Positions 47,201-55,938 of a DNA stretch of 64,000 nt are shown here, piece by piece (within the stretch, counting starts at the first letter, position 1; every line of letters begins with the position of its first letter). Under the pieces are notes generated by a model. That model did no database searches. It was not told where the DNA came from and worked only from the letters and a program-made list of their open reading frames with translations. The stretch covers positions 3,536,501 through 3,600,500 of the forward strand of contig NZ_CP128362.1 of NCBI RefSeq assembly GCF_034274695.1. The letters are read 5' to 3'. Made by a program: the position numbers and the translations under genes. Source of the DNA: Chitinophaga sp. LS1. Its GTDB lineage: Bacteria > Bacteroidota > Bacteroidia > Chitinophagales > Chitinophagaceae.

Positions 47201-47434
47201 TCCTTCGCTTTCATCGCAGGTTTGATTCCGCTGGTGTATGCGACAGGTCCGGGTGCGATCGGTAACCGTACGATTGGTACGGCAGCTGCGGGTGGTATGT
47301 TGTTCGGTACTGTATTCGGTGTAATAGTAGTACCAGGGCTGTACCTCATCTTCGGCAAGATTGCAGAGAAACGGAAGCTGTTGAAGAATGAAGAAGAGAA
47401 TCCATTAACTGAAGAATTTGACCATAATGTTTAA
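44267..47434 (+). CDS. RND efflux inner-membrane permease (HAE1 type)
   Basis: 1055 residues with 12 membrane helices and two large periplasmic loops (about 30-340 and 560-870). AcrB-like hallmarks are visible: GILGITQLPITQFPAISP near the start, VPISLVGTF-type motif (VPVSLVGTFIF), ALVLAIGIVVDNAIVVMEAV with the proton-relay Asp region (about 405-425), and GVFGSFLL/GLLGKNAVLIVEFA in the second half. Driven by proton motive force, it exports drugs or other amphiphilic compounds. Its end overlaps the start of the outer-membrane factor gene by 8 nt. Confidence 0.96.
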   Translation: MFSNILKRPVLSIIISVLIVFLGILGITQLPITQFPAISPVTVKVSAEYPGANGELLVKTVIIPLERAINGVPGMKYMTSDATNTGEANIQIIFDLGTDPNTASLNVQNRIAKVLNKLPPLVIREGLLTSLEQPAMLMYLNLYSKDPKTDERFLYNFADINIMPELTRLQGVGSARILGTREYSMRIWLKPDRMLAYKISSEEVLKALGNQSLEASPGKTGESSGKRSQAFEYVMKYSGRFSTKEEYENIVLRANPNGELLRLKDVADIEFGSLFYDIYSNLNGRPSAAIVVKQLYGSNASKVIEEVKAKLQELKKTTFPAGMDYAISYDVSKFLDASIEKVIHTLVEAFVLVGIVVFIFLGDWRSTLIPTLAVPVSLVGTFIFMGMFGLTMNMITLFALVLAIGIVVDNAIVVMEAVHAKMEEEHLSPYMATKKVVHEIAGAVIAITFLMVAVFVPVAFMTGPVGVFYRQFAITMAVSIVLSGVVALTLTPALCAMILKNNHGVPKKKNLLTKGLDAFNRSFEKLTGRYTGLLKKIVNVRTVTWGMLIGFCLLTWGISTTLPSGFIPAEDQGMIYGIIQAPPGSSLERTNEIAERLQKIAEKIDGISSVSALAGYEILTEGTGSNAGTCLINLKDWTERKESAEEIIRELEEKSKDIPGATIEFFQPPAVPGYGAAGGLDLRLLDKTGTADYKKFEKVNRDFVDALMKRKELTSIFSFYSASYPQYMLKIDNDVAQQKGVTIENAMNTISTLVGSNYETSFIRYGRLYKVMVQAAPQYRALPEDILKLYVKNDKEEMVPMSAFMRMEKFYGLNEITRYNMFTSSAIKGAPAPGYSSGDAIKAIQEVAEQTLPRGYGIDWGGMTKDEVGRGNEAIYIFLICLVFVYMILAAQYESFMLPFAVILSLPAGVFGSFLLVKLMGLENNIYAQVGLVMLIGLLGKNAVLIVEFAVQRHRAGDTVFNAAIEGAKTRFRPILMTSFAFIAGLIPLVYATGPGAIGNRTIGTAAAGGMLFGTVFGVIVVPGLYLIFGKIAEKRKLLKNEEENPLTEEFDHNV

Positions 47435-48860
47435 GAGAAAGATATACCATTGCTTAGGGATCGCCTGTCTCACGCTGACGTATTCAGCGTGTAAAATCCC
47501 GGCTATTGTTGATAAACAGGAAAACAAAAACCTGCCTGCGAGTTTCAGTAACCCGCAGGATTCTACGAACACCGGCAAGGTGAAGTGGAAAGAGTATTTC
47601 ACCGATCCTTATCTGGCGGCGTTGATTGATACTGCATTGCAGAACAATCAGGAGTTGAATATCACCTTGCAGGAAATTCAGATCGCGAACAACGAGGTGA
47701 GGGCCAGCAAAGGTGAATACTTACCATCAGTAGGCGTGAAGGTGGGTGCAGATGTGGATAAAGTAGGGCGCTATACCAACATCGGTGCGATGGAAGAAAA
47801 TACGGAGATCCGGGAAGGGCATTCAATGCCTGATCCGGTGCCTAATTTATTGGTAGGTTTATACGCTAACTGGGAAGTAGATATCTGGCACAAGTTGCAC
47901 AATCAGAAGAAAGCAGCGGTGGTGCGTTATCTGGCCAGTGTAGAAGGTAAGAACTTTGTAGTGACCAACCTGATTGCCGAAATCGCGAATTCATATTATG
48001 AGTTACTGGCGCTGGATAATCAGTTGGAGATTGTGCAGAAGAATATCGAAATTCAAACCAATGCACTCGGGATCGTAAAACTGCAGAAAGAAGCGGCGAA
48101 GGCAACAGAGTTGGCAGTACGTAAATTTGAGGCAGAGGTGTTGAATACACAGAGTTTGCAATATGATATTAAGCAGCAGATCACAGAGACGGAGAATAAG
48201 ATCAACTTCCTGTTAGGTCGTTATCCACAGCCGATTGCCAGAAATACACAGGCCTTTAGTGTGCAGGTACCGGCGATCGTACATGCAGGTATACCGGCAG
48301 ATCTGTTGTCTAATCGTCCTGATATCAGGAAGGCGGAGTTGGAATTAGCGGCTGCAAGACTTGATATCAAAGTGGCGAAGGCGAGGTTCTATCCTTCATT
48401 GGGATTGAGTGGTGGTATTGGATATGAGGCGTATAGTCCGTCTTATTTGTTCTCTACGCCTGCTTCGCTCATGTATTCGCTGGCTGGAGATCTGGCGGCG
48501 CCGTTGGTAAATAAGAATGCGATAAAGGCTTCTTATATGACGGCGAGTAGCAAGCAGATACAGGCGGTGTATAATTATGAGAGGACGGTGTTGAATGCCT
48601 ATAGGGAGGTGACGAATCAGTTGTCTAAGATTGGGAATCTGGAGAAGAGTTATGATTTGAAGTCGAAAGAGGTCGATGCGCTGACACAGAGTATAGAGAT
48701 TTCTAATGATCTGTTTAAGTCGTCCAGAGCGGAATATTTAGAGGTTTTGATGACCCAGCGTGATGCACTGGAGTCAAAGTTTGAGCTGATCGAGACTAAG
48801 AAGAAGCAGATGAATGCGGTGGTGAATATTTACCAGGCATTAGGAGGCGGCTGGAATTGA
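47427..48860 (+). CDS. RND efflux outer-membrane factor (TolC/OprM-type lipoprotein)
   Basis: 477 residues from the ATG at 47427, overlapping the permease stop by 8 nt. A TTG at 47418 is less likely. Lipoprotein signal (CLGIACLTLTYSACK) with Cys about residue 23. Two OEP repeats of long amphipathic helices follow, with SNRPDIRKAELELAAARLDI and ARFYPSLGLSGGIGY typical of the NodT/OprM group. It forms the trimeric outer-membrane channel of the efflux pump. Terminator follows. Confidence 0.94.
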   Translation: MFKRKIYHCLGIACLTLTYSACKIPAIVDKQENKNLPASFSNPQDSTNTGKVKWKEYFTDPYLAALIDTALQNNQELNITLQEIQIANNEVRASKGEYLPSVGVKVGADVDKVGRYTNIGAMEENTEIREGHSMPDPVPNLLVGLYANWEVDIWHKLHNQKKAAVVRYLASVEGKNFVVTNLIAEIANSYYELLALDNQLEIVQKNIEIQTNALGIVKLQKEAAKATELAVRKFEAEVLNTQSLQYDIKQQITETENKINFLLGRYPQPIARNTQAFSVQVPAIVHAGIPADLLSNRPDIRKAELELAAARLDIKVAKARFYPSLGLSGGIGYEAYSPSYLFSTPASLMYSLAGDLAAPLVNKNAIKASYMTASSKQIQAVYNYERTVLNAYREVTNQLSKIGNLEKSYDLKSKEVDALTQSIEISNDLFKSSRAEYLEVLMTQRDALESKFELIETKKKQMNAVVNIYQALGGGWN

Positions 48861-48886
48861 TCGCGGTTTTAATTTTTACGAGGTGA

Positions 48887-48919
48887 AGGGCCGGGGGAGT
48901 ATTTCTCCGGCCTTTTTTG
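48887..48919 (+). terminator. Terminator of the RND operon
   Basis: AGGGCCGGGGGAG pairs with CTCCGGCCTTTT; run of six T follows. Confidence 0.85.
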
Positions 48920-48983
48920 TAGGGTAAATAAAATACGATCAAAAGTTGTTATCATTCACCATTAAGCAACTTAGATATAATCT

Positions 48984-49529
48984 CTACCCCAACAGCAACC
49001 CCCTCTCACTCACATTCCCCGGCAAATCCTCCACAAACACCCTTATCCTCCCTTTCTTCGGCATCTGCGCTACCTTATAACTCCAATCCACCCTATTCTT
49101 TTCCGGTACTGCCTTGCCCTCTTCTATCACCTTCCCACTCTCATCCTGCACCCTCACCCTCACTGTCGCTAACCGGAACTCATTCTTCGCCGTCACCACC
49201 ACTGTATCTGTAGCTTCCACTTTAATATCCTGTATCACCGGCGAATGAAAAGCATCCTTCACCGCCATATTATACGCATTCTGCCCCGGACCAGCCAATG
49301 ACTGATAATAAGCCTTTACCTCAGGATCCTTGATAATTGCTACCGCATACGCACTCGCTACCTTCATTTTCCATCTCACATCGAGTTGCTTCTGAGTCGG
49401 TTTCTTTTTGGATTTTCCGCGCTTTACGGCAATGATAATCTGGCCGTTTCGCTTGTAGATAGTAAACTGTTTGCCCAGTGTGCCCTGCACATTTTGCAGG
49501 AGCAGGTTGCTGTCTTTTACAATGGCCAT
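48984..49529 (-). CDS. Conserved-type protein of unknown function (basic N-terminus)
   Basis: 181 residues, no signal peptide. N-terminal part is basic (KRNGQIIIAVKRGKSKKKPT) with a helical region (WKMKVASAYAVAIIKDPEVK). The C-terminal half is beta-rich (TVVVTAKNEFRLATVRVRVQ, GRIRVFVEDLPGNV) and could be an Ig-like fold. No family name can be given with confidence. Single gene on the minus strand. Confidence 0.65.
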   Translation of the reverse strand: MAIVKDSNLLLQNVQGTLGKQFTIYKRNGQIIIAVKRGKSKKKPTQKQLDVRWKMKVASAYAVAIIKDPEVKAYYQSLAGPGQNAYNMAVKDAFHSPVIQDIKVEATDTVVVTAKNEFRLATVRVRVQDESGKVIEEGKAVPEKNRVDWSYKVAQMPKKGRIRVFVEDLPGNVSERGLLLG

Positions 49530-49612
49530 AGGTTAAAATTTGAGGTTAAAACAATGCACTGAATTTACGACTTTTATATGAAGAGACTGCCAATTCGGTA
49601 AAATAAAGTCAT

Positions 49613-49657
49613 CAATTAGGCACCTCATTATCCAATCGATAATGAGATGCCTAATTG
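49613..49657. promoter_or_regulatory. 20-bp inverted repeat upstream of an AraC gene
   Basis: CAATTAGGCACCTCATTATC and GATAATGAGATGCCTAATTG (49613-49632 and 49638-49657) are inverted copies with one mismatch around a 5-nt spacer. No T-run follows, so it is more likely a DNA- or RNA-binding site than a terminator. It lies between divergent genes. Confidence 0.5.
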
Positions 49658-49773
49658 GTAACCTGATAATGACCATAGAATGATAGGATCTTACCGAAGC
49701 TTGAGTAACTGAATAAAGGTTAATTTCAACATAAGGGATCTAACCCCTGAATTAAGTTTCTTATCTTACTACC

Positions 49774-50577
49774 ATGATCTCCCGCCAGACAGGACAATTT
49801 TACGGTCAGACTAACCAATGCTTACAGCAAAACGGACTCACCCTGACCGACACAGAATACACCCTGCCGGAGGTAGACTGGCATTACCATGAAAATGCCT
49901 ACTTCACCTTTATCCTGCAAGGCCATGTGATAGAAGGAAATAAGAAAGAAACCTACCATTGTGGACCCGGCGACCTGCTCTTTCATCACTGGCAGGATGC
50001 CCACTATAATATCAAACCTCCAGGTTTTACCCGTGGGTTTCATATTGAAATTAACCCAGGGTGGTTTGAACAGTATGACCTGCCAGATAATCTCATTGAG
50101 GGTAGCGTGCGACTCAAAGACCCACGCCTGAAATTGCAGATGTACCGTATTTTCAGAGAGAGTAAGGAACTGGATTGTAAAGCAGCTATTGACGCCTTGT
50201 TAATAGAGTTATTTAATAATGCAATAGTAAAGCCCGAAAGCTACCCTGCATGGGTAAAAAGACTCGATGCCCTATTGCATGATGACAGGGAAAGTCATTT
50301 ATATTCCTTAAAAGAACTGGCATCCAAAGTAGATGTGCATCCCGTGCATTTATCAAGAACATTCCCGGTATATTTTAAGACCCGGCTCAGTGATTACCAG
50401 CGGCAACTGAAATTGTCGAAAGCCCTTAGTTTATTGGGAGATAGAGATCAAACGCTGAGTTCCATTGCCGCCTCCTGCGGATTTGCTGATCAAAGCCATT
50501 TTATCCGACAGTTTAAACAGGTGCAGAAAATGACCCCACTGGCGTACCGCAAAATGTTAACAGGATTCTATTTTTAG
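49774..50577 (+). CDS. AraC family transcriptional regulator
   Basis: 267 residues. The N-terminal cupin-like sensing part (about 20-110, VDWHYHENAYFTFILQGHVI, YHCGPGDLLFHHWQDAHYN) precedes a C-terminal double helix-turn-helix (about 170-267). There, SLKELASKVDVHPVHLSRTF and SSIAASCGFADQSHFIRQFK are the two AraC helix motifs. It is next to a serine hydrolase gene 25 nt downstream, which it may control. A long inverted repeat upstream could be its own site. Confidence 0.92.
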   Translation: MISRQTGQFYGQTNQCLQQNGLTLTDTEYTLPEVDWHYHENAYFTFILQGHVIEGNKKETYHCGPGDLLFHHWQDAHYNIKPPGFTRGFHIEINPGWFEQYDLPDNLIEGSVRLKDPRLKLQMYRIFRESKELDCKAAIDALLIELFNNAIVKPESYPAWVKRLDALLHDDRESHLYSLKELASKVDVHPVHLSRTFPVYFKTRLSDYQRQLKLSKALSLLGDRDQTLSSIAASCGFADQSHFIRQFKQVQKMTPLAYRKMLTGFYF

Positions 50578-50602
50578 AAAATTCCCGGTTATAAATTTGA
50601 GC

Positions 50603-52060
50603 ATGAAAATACACCTACTCATTATTTGTTTATTCCTGACGGGCGCAATCCATGCCCAGACTATTATATTTTCAGGCGATTCGATATTTACGAATAAATC
50701 TAATCTGTCGATTTCAGTGGCGCTTAAGCAACCCCTGATTGATTATTTGAAAGAATTAGCCCCCACAGATTCTTTATGGAAAACAGGCAACTACCAGTTT
50801 TCATTTTATGTGGATAATCATCTCATTTATCATACTGAATTATGGCCGGGATTCCCTGATCCCAACGATCAGAAATGGACAAAGCCACTCATCGATTACC
50901 AACATGAAGGGGCTTACTGGAGCCAGTTTGCCTGGTATCGTTTCATGAATAATGGAGGTGAAAAAGCATTGTCAGAAGGGCCACATACCTTAAAAATTGA
51001 ATTACGCCCCTATGTAAAGGCACCTGATCTGAAAATAGGAGAGATCATTGCCGAAGGACAGTTCGCGCTGAATGTGAAACGCATTGTTGTAAAACCATTA
51101 CCACTTGCCAAAGTGCACCCTTATAAAGACCTTCCTGTGTCAAAAGAAAAATTTGATACTAACAAGATTAAGTTGTTAAAAGGTGCTATAGAAGCGGGTG
51201 TATTCCGCCACATCACCAGCGTAGTCGCTATCAAAAATAACAAGATCTTATTCGAAGAATATTTCGATGGCAATACCCGGGATAGCCTGCATGATGTACG
51301 TTCTGTAGGCAAGACCTTTGCAGCAGCATTAACAGGTTTAGCTATCCGTGATGGATATTTAAAATCAGAAAATCAGACCCTGGGAGAGTTCTATTCCCTT
51401 CCAAATGAAAAAGCAAAAATCACTTTAAAGGAACTCCTCACCATGAGCTCCCCTTTTGATGGTGATGACAGTGATGATAACTCACCCGGTAATGAAGAAA
51501 ATATGTACCCTACGGAGAACTGGTTACAATTTACGTTGAACCTTCCGGTAGATACTATTAAATACCATGGCCAATGGCATTACTTCACCGCCGGTGTGAT
51601 GCTATTAGGAAGTACGCTTGATAAAATCATTCCGGGAGGATTAGAAAAATATGCGGATAAAGTACTCTTCGCGCCATTACATATCACCAATTACAAATGG
51701 CAATACACCCCGCAACATGCTCCCAGCACTGCCGGTGGTATTCGTATGAACAGTCTTGACTTTGCGAAGTTTGGATTAGTATATGCGAATAAAAAAATCA
51801 TCCCTGCCAGTTGGGTGGAGAAAAGCCTTTCTCATCAATTGCCCATCGCTGGCAGAGAGAATGAATTTTATGGGTACCTGTTCTGGAATAAGAAATATGG
51901 TAAATATGAGACTTACTATTGTTCCGGCAATGGAGGAAATAAGATTTATATCTTCAACGATATGGTGATTGTGATCACAGCTACCGCTTATAATATGCCT
52001 TATGCACATGGACAGGTGGATAAAATGATGGAAGAATTTATCCTTCCGGCAATCTATTAA
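50603..52060 (+). CDS. Exported serine hydrolase (beta-lactamase/PBP4-like)
   Basis: 485 residues from the ATG at 50603 (a TTG at 50597 is less likely). Signal peptide (LLIICLFLTGAIHAQ). An N-terminal beta-rich module (about 25-165) precedes the class C beta-lactamase-like domain with catalytic SVGK (S-x-x-K) in VRSVGKTFAAALTGLAI (about 235). ELLTMSSPFDGD and HYFTAGVMLLGSTL follow, with GNGGNKIYIF near the C-terminus in place of the HxG/KTG box. Periplasmic esterase or peptidase; substrate unknown. Same direction and 25 nt after the AraC gene. Confidence 0.88.
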   Translation: MKIHLLIICLFLTGAIHAQTIIFSGDSIFTNKSNLSISVALKQPLIDYLKELAPTDSLWKTGNYQFSFYVDNHLIYHTELWPGFPDPNDQKWTKPLIDYQHEGAYWSQFAWYRFMNNGGEKALSEGPHTLKIELRPYVKAPDLKIGEIIAEGQFALNVKRIVVKPLPLAKVHPYKDLPVSKEKFDTNKIKLLKGAIEAGVFRHITSVVAIKNNKILFEEYFDGNTRDSLHDVRSVGKTFAAALTGLAIRDGYLKSENQTLGEFYSLPNEKAKITLKELLTMSSPFDGDDSDDNSPGNEENMYPTENWLQFTLNLPVDTIKYHGQWHYFTAGVMLLGSTLDKIIPGGLEKYADKVLFAPLHITNYKWQYTPQHAPSTAGGIRMNSLDFAKFGLVYANKKIIPASWVEKSLSHQLPIAGRENEFYGYLFWNKKYGKYETYYCSGNGGNKIYIFNDMVIVITATAYNMPYAHGQVDKMMEEFILPAIY

Positions 52061-52066
52061 AGACAT

Positions 52067-52096
52067 GAACGCTTCTGCAGTTTTGCAGAAGCGTTC
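52067..52096 (+). terminator. Hairpin after the serine hydrolase gene
   Basis: Perfect 13-bp inverted repeat GAACGCTTCTGCA/TGCAGAAGCGTTC with a 4-nt loop, followed by only a weak T-rich stretch. Confidence 0.65.
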
Positions 52097-52113
52097 ATTC
52101 ATCAAAGCGCAAC

Positions 52114-52167
52114 TTCAACCTATCTCAAATCCATCCCTACCTCAACCTATCTCAAATCCATCCTTAC
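52114..52167. repeat. 27-bp tandem repeat, two copies
   Basis: TCAACCTATCTCAAATCCAT-CC unit occurs twice in tandem (52115-52140 and 52142-52167) with few changes. It contains the same TCAAAT word as the array at 39781-39873. The remainder of the gap to 52453 shows only a promoter-like element. Confidence 0.6.
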
Positions 52168-52381
52168 TTCAATTAAGTAATATTATCCGCTGCTTCCAAT
52201 CCAATTACTGTACTCACCACATTGCCCGACCCATCGCCATTTATCCGGCAGTAAGGCGGAGAAAATTGTACAAAACTTACCAATATCAATGAGGGAAATT
52301 GACCTTTTGGAGGAGCAAATATTCTCGGTTTGATCAGGCAAAAGGGGGTATATTAAATATGAATTAATCTAAATATTATTA

Positions 52382-52389
52382 TACTTTTG
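52382..52389 (+). promoter_or_regulatory. Probable -7 element of the second CHU_C gene
   Basis: TACTTTTG matches TAnnTTTG, about 65 nt before the ATG at 52454. No clear -33 TTTG is found. Confidence 0.4.
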
Positions 52390-52453
52390 TCTGGAGGGGA
52401 ACGCCAGCTTTTTAGAAGCATTACCACAACCCTGAATCTTAATCAGATAACAA

Positions 52454-55400
52454 ATGTCTAAACTACTAAGCCTGTGCCCGTGGGTGATAATTGCATTGTT
52501 TCCTGTGCAATCGGCATTTTCTTTCAATCGCATTTACGTCAACGTAAACAATCCTACACCCGGTACCGGTACAAGTTGGGCGACCGCCTACAATGACCTG
52601 TCGGCAGCAATAGCCGCAGGAAATCAGGCAGATACATTCTGGGTGGCGCAGGGTACTTACCTGCCCACGGCTACTACGGATAGAACGATTGCTTTTTCTC
52701 CGAAACCTTCTCAGGTGATCTATGGAGGGTTTATCGGCACCGAGGTGTTGCTCTCGCAGCGAAACTGGAAGACGAATGTCACCATTCTAAGTGGGGATAT
52801 TGGAACGTCCGGTATCGCGTCGGACAACTCGTACAATGTAGTGCGTATCATCAACGCTACTGTCGATGGTGTTACGATCAGGGATGGTCAGGGAGATTAT
52901 GGTTTTCCTGCCCTGACGGCGAATCAATATAATACAGGGGCGGGCGTGAGTCTGTATGCAGATGCATCGGCATCGGCTGTGGCGGCGATTGTCGCGGCGA
53001 TTGTCGCAAATTGCACGTTTACAAATAACTATGCGATATATGGAGCAGGGTTAGGTGTGTTAGGCATTACTTCGGGTAGCGCCCAACCTTATCTGGCTAC
53101 CAAGGTGTCAAAGTGTATATTCATAGGGAATACCGCCAATACAGCGGGTGGGGCTATCTCTGTTACTTATGAGGGTGCCTGCTGGGGAAATGATTATACT
53201 GACAACAGTATCTTCATTGGGAATACGGTTACTTCCGGACAAGGTTCAGTGATTGCCAATATACTGGATGGTACCACTACTGCACACAGGCCCTGGATGG
53301 ACAATGTCGTGTTTTGGGCAAATGGTGAAAACCTGGCCTACAACTCTCTCGCTAATGGAGCGACTGGCGGACCTTACATAGAATTTGCCATCGTGTGGAG
53401 AAACGGTGCTAAGTATGGAGCTTCCAACTTTAGTGATGCGAATATCACCTGGCATGACAGTGACATTTATGTGGATGATGCGGGTCTGCCTGCCAACAAT
53501 ATCAACAGTGATCCACAATTTGTAGATGCATCGAATTATGATTTTCATGTGGCGCCTTGTTCACCTGTCATAGATGCAACTATCCTGACTGCTGTGGGTA
53601 GCAGCACGACGGATTATGGTGGTAACCCACGTGTAGTGAATACTGTAGATATGGGTATCTATGAATCTACAAAGACGATCTCCACTGCGCCTACGGCCAG
53701 TCTGCAATACTTTTGCCAGAATATGGATGCTACGCCCCTTGTAGCTACGGGCGATAACCTGCTATGGTATACTGCCGCAACAGGTGGTACGGGGTCTTCA
53801 ACCGCACCTACACCGGTTACAACCGCTTCAGGATATTTGTATTATTATGTAACACAAACCACGGCCGGGGCTTGTGAGAGTGACCGTACGATGGTGACAG
53901 CCTATGTAAGAGCGCAACCTGCGGCACCGGTGGTAACTGATGTAGCTTACTGTAGGTATGCAACAGCATCGGCACTGACAGCGACAGGTACGGATTTAAA
54001 ATGGTATACAGCGGAAACAGGTGGTACGGCACTCAGCACCGCACCAGTTCCGGCTACAACAGTGATCGGTGTATCTTATTATTACGTATCGCAGACGGTG
54101 GGTTGTGAAAGTGATCGTGCGCCGTTGCAGGTACTTGTAAACGGAATTCCTGCGGGACCAGCAGTATCAGATGTGACCTATTGTATCGGTTCAACAGCCG
54201 CACCATTGACAGCTACTGGTAGTAACCTGCTATGGTATACGACATCAACAGGTGGTACAGGATCTGCAACAGCACCTACTCCATCTACAGCTGTAAATGG
54301 TACCACTACCTATTATGTGACACAGAATCCCGGATGTGAAAGTAGCCGTTCTGCACTGACAGTGACCATAGGTAGTCAGGCGACACCACCGATTGTGAAT
54401 GACTTTACTTATTGTCAGAATGTGGCAGCGCCAGCGTTGACAGCATCAGGTACAAACTTATTGTGGTACACATCTGCTACAGGTGGTACAGGTACGTCTG
54501 TTGCACCTGCGGTGAATACAGGTACTTTAGGTACGACTTACTATTGGGTCACACAGCAGGATGCGGGTGGTTGTGAGAGTGAACGATCAGAACTGTCAGT
54601 AACCATTCTGGCACAGGCACAACCACCAGTGGTGAGTGACCTGGATTATTGTCTGAACCAGTCAGTGCCGCAACTGACAGCAACGGGTACAAATTTGAAA
54701 TGGTATACAGTTGCTACAGGTGGTACGGGGTCTTCAACAGCACCGATACCAGTTACATTATCAGTAGGGTCTACTACCTATTATGTATCGCAGACTACAG
54801 GTTGTGAAAGTGATCGTGCTGCACTGACAGTGACAGTAACTACGTCTACATCACCAGTAGTAACGCCATTGACTCTATGTCAGTATTCATCAGCAACATC
54901 GCTTACAGCAGAAGGTACTAACTTACTGTGGTATACGGCTGCTACCGGTGGTACGGGTTCTTCAACAGCACCCATACCTTCAACACTGGTAACTGGTTCG
55001 ACAACGTATTATGTGAGTCAGACGGATGGATGTGAAAGTGCGCGGGCACCAATGACGGTGACAGTGAAGCAAAGTCCGATCGCTGATTTTACGACGAGCG
55101 GTGGTTGTGCAGGTACACCGATGACAGTGACACTGGTACCTGCGGAGTCGAAGACAGCTTTTTATACCTGGAATTTTTATAATGCAGTGAGTGTAAGTGG
55201 AGATGATCCGGGGCCATATCAGGTGTTGTGGCATGATCCGGGAGCGTATACAGTTTTATTGATGGCGTATGATGGTCAGTGTGAAACGAAGGTAGAAAAA
55301 GTGGTATCGGTAGGAGTGGCACCGGAAATTCAGGTGACACCATCCGCGGGGATGTATTGCATCAATGATACGGTGACATTAAGAGCAAGTGGTGCATCGA

Positions 55401-55834
55401 CGTATGAGTGGAGTCCGGCCACGAATTTATCTGCTGTTACCGGTGCTGGTATTCTCGCTACTTTCAGGGGAGATGCAACTTATACAGTAACGGGTACGGA
55501 TGCCGGTGGTTGTGTGGGTACGGCAGAAGTACATTTGAATCAGAGTCCTGATTGTAAGATATATTATATGCTGCCTACGGCGTTTTCGCCGAATGGGGAT
55601 GGGAAGAATGATGTGTTTAGGGCGAAGACTTCCGATTTGCCGGTGGTGTTTGTGATGAGGGTGTATAATAGAGTAGGACAGTTGGTGTTTGAATCGCATG
55701 ATGTAAATACCGGATGGGCTGGTATGCAGAAGGGGCAGCAGGCGGCGTTAGGAGCGTATGTGTATATGATTAGTGCGGTAACATCGGAGGGGAAGCATAT
55801 AGAGCAATCAGGTAGTGTGGTGTTAACGAGGTAA
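52454..55834 (+). CDS. Secreted multi-domain protein: beta-helix, six Ig-like repeats, PKD, CHU_C sorting domain
   Basis: 1126 residues with a signal peptide (LLSLCPWVIIALFPVQSAFS). The N-terminal 400 residues resemble a right-handed beta-helix (IYGGFIGTEVLLSQRNWKTN, VTIRDGQG, SKCIFIGNTANTAGGAISV), as in pectate-lyase-like choice-of-anchor proteins. Then come six near-identical repeats of about 75 residues, each with a core such as LLWYTAATGGTGSSTAP and ending CESDRAPLTV. A PKD-like domain (about 875-960) and an Ig-like domain follow. The end (TAFSPNGDGKNDVFRAK ... GSVVLTR) is the gliding-motility-associated C-terminal domain, a type IX secretion signal. Probably cell-surface or secreted; ligand unknown. 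Confidence 0.9.
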   Translation: MSKLLSLCPWVIIALFPVQSAFSFNRIYVNVNNPTPGTGTSWATAYNDLSAAIAAGNQADTFWVAQGTYLPTATTDRTIAFSPKPSQVIYGGFIGTEVLLSQRNWKTNVTILSGDIGTSGIASDNSYNVVRIINATVDGVTIRDGQGDYGFPALTANQYNTGAGVSLYADASASAVAAIVAAIVANCTFTNNYAIYGAGLGVLGITSGSAQPYLATKVSKCIFIGNTANTAGGAISVTYEGACWGNDYTDNSIFIGNTVTSGQGSVIANILDGTTTAHRPWMDNVVFWANGENLAYNSLANGATGGPYIEFAIVWRNGAKYGASNFSDANITWHDSDIYVDDAGLPANNINSDPQFVDASNYDFHVAPCSPVIDATILTAVGSSTTDYGGNPRVVNTVDMGIYESTKTISTAPTASLQYFCQNMDATPLVATGDNLLWYTAATGGTGSSTAPTPVTTASGYLYYYVTQTTAGACESDRTMVTAYVRAQPAAPVVTDVAYCRYATASALTATGTDLKWYTAETGGTALSTAPVPATTVIGVSYYYVSQTVGCESDRAPLQVLVNGIPAGPAVSDVTYCIGSTAAPLTATGSNLLWYTTSTGGTGSATAPTPSTAVNGTTTYYVTQNPGCESSRSALTVTIGSQATPPIVNDFTYCQNVAAPALTASGTNLLWYTSATGGTGTSVAPAVNTGTLGTTYYWVTQQDAGGCESERSELSVTILAQAQPPVVSDLDYCLNQSVPQLTATGTNLKWYTVATGGTGSSTAPIPVTLSVGSTTYYVSQTTGCESDRAALTVTVTTSTSPVVTPLTLCQYSSATSLTAEGTNLLWYTAATGGTGSSTAPIPSTLVTGSTTYYVSQTDGCESARAPMTVTVKQSPIADFTTSGGCAGTPMTVTLVPAESKTAFYTWNFYNAVSVSGDDPGPYQVLWHDPGAYTVLLMAYDGQCETKVEKVVSVGVAPEIQVTPSAGMYCINDTVTLRASGASTYEWSPATNLSAVTGAGILATFRGDATYTVTGTDAGGCVGTAEVHLNQSPDCKIYYMLPTAFSPNGDGKNDVFRAKTSDLPVVFVMRVYNRVGQLVFESHDVNTGWAGMQKGQQAALGAYVYMISAVTSEGKHIEQSGSVVLTR
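53686..55077 (+). repeat. Six tandem Ig-like coding repeats, about 225-235 bp each
   Basis: Units share nucleotide blocks such as tggtatac.gc.acaggtgg and encode the LLWYT..TGGTG..TAP core. High similarity suggests recent duplication or gene conversion. Copy number likely varies. Confidence 0.8.
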
Positions 55835-55899
55835 TATTTAAGATATTGGTATTTTTAATAAGCTGACATTAATAAGCCGGCCGCAGGCCATGGATAGCT

Positions 55900-55938
55900 A
55901 AAGAGCGTTTTTACCAAAGGTAAAAGCGCTCTTTGACT
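55900..55938 (+). terminator. Terminator after the second CHU_C gene
   Basis: AAAGAGCGTTTTTACC pairs with GGTAAAAGCGCTCTTT (55900-55915 and 55919-55934) with one bulge, then GACTATTT. Confidence 0.75.
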
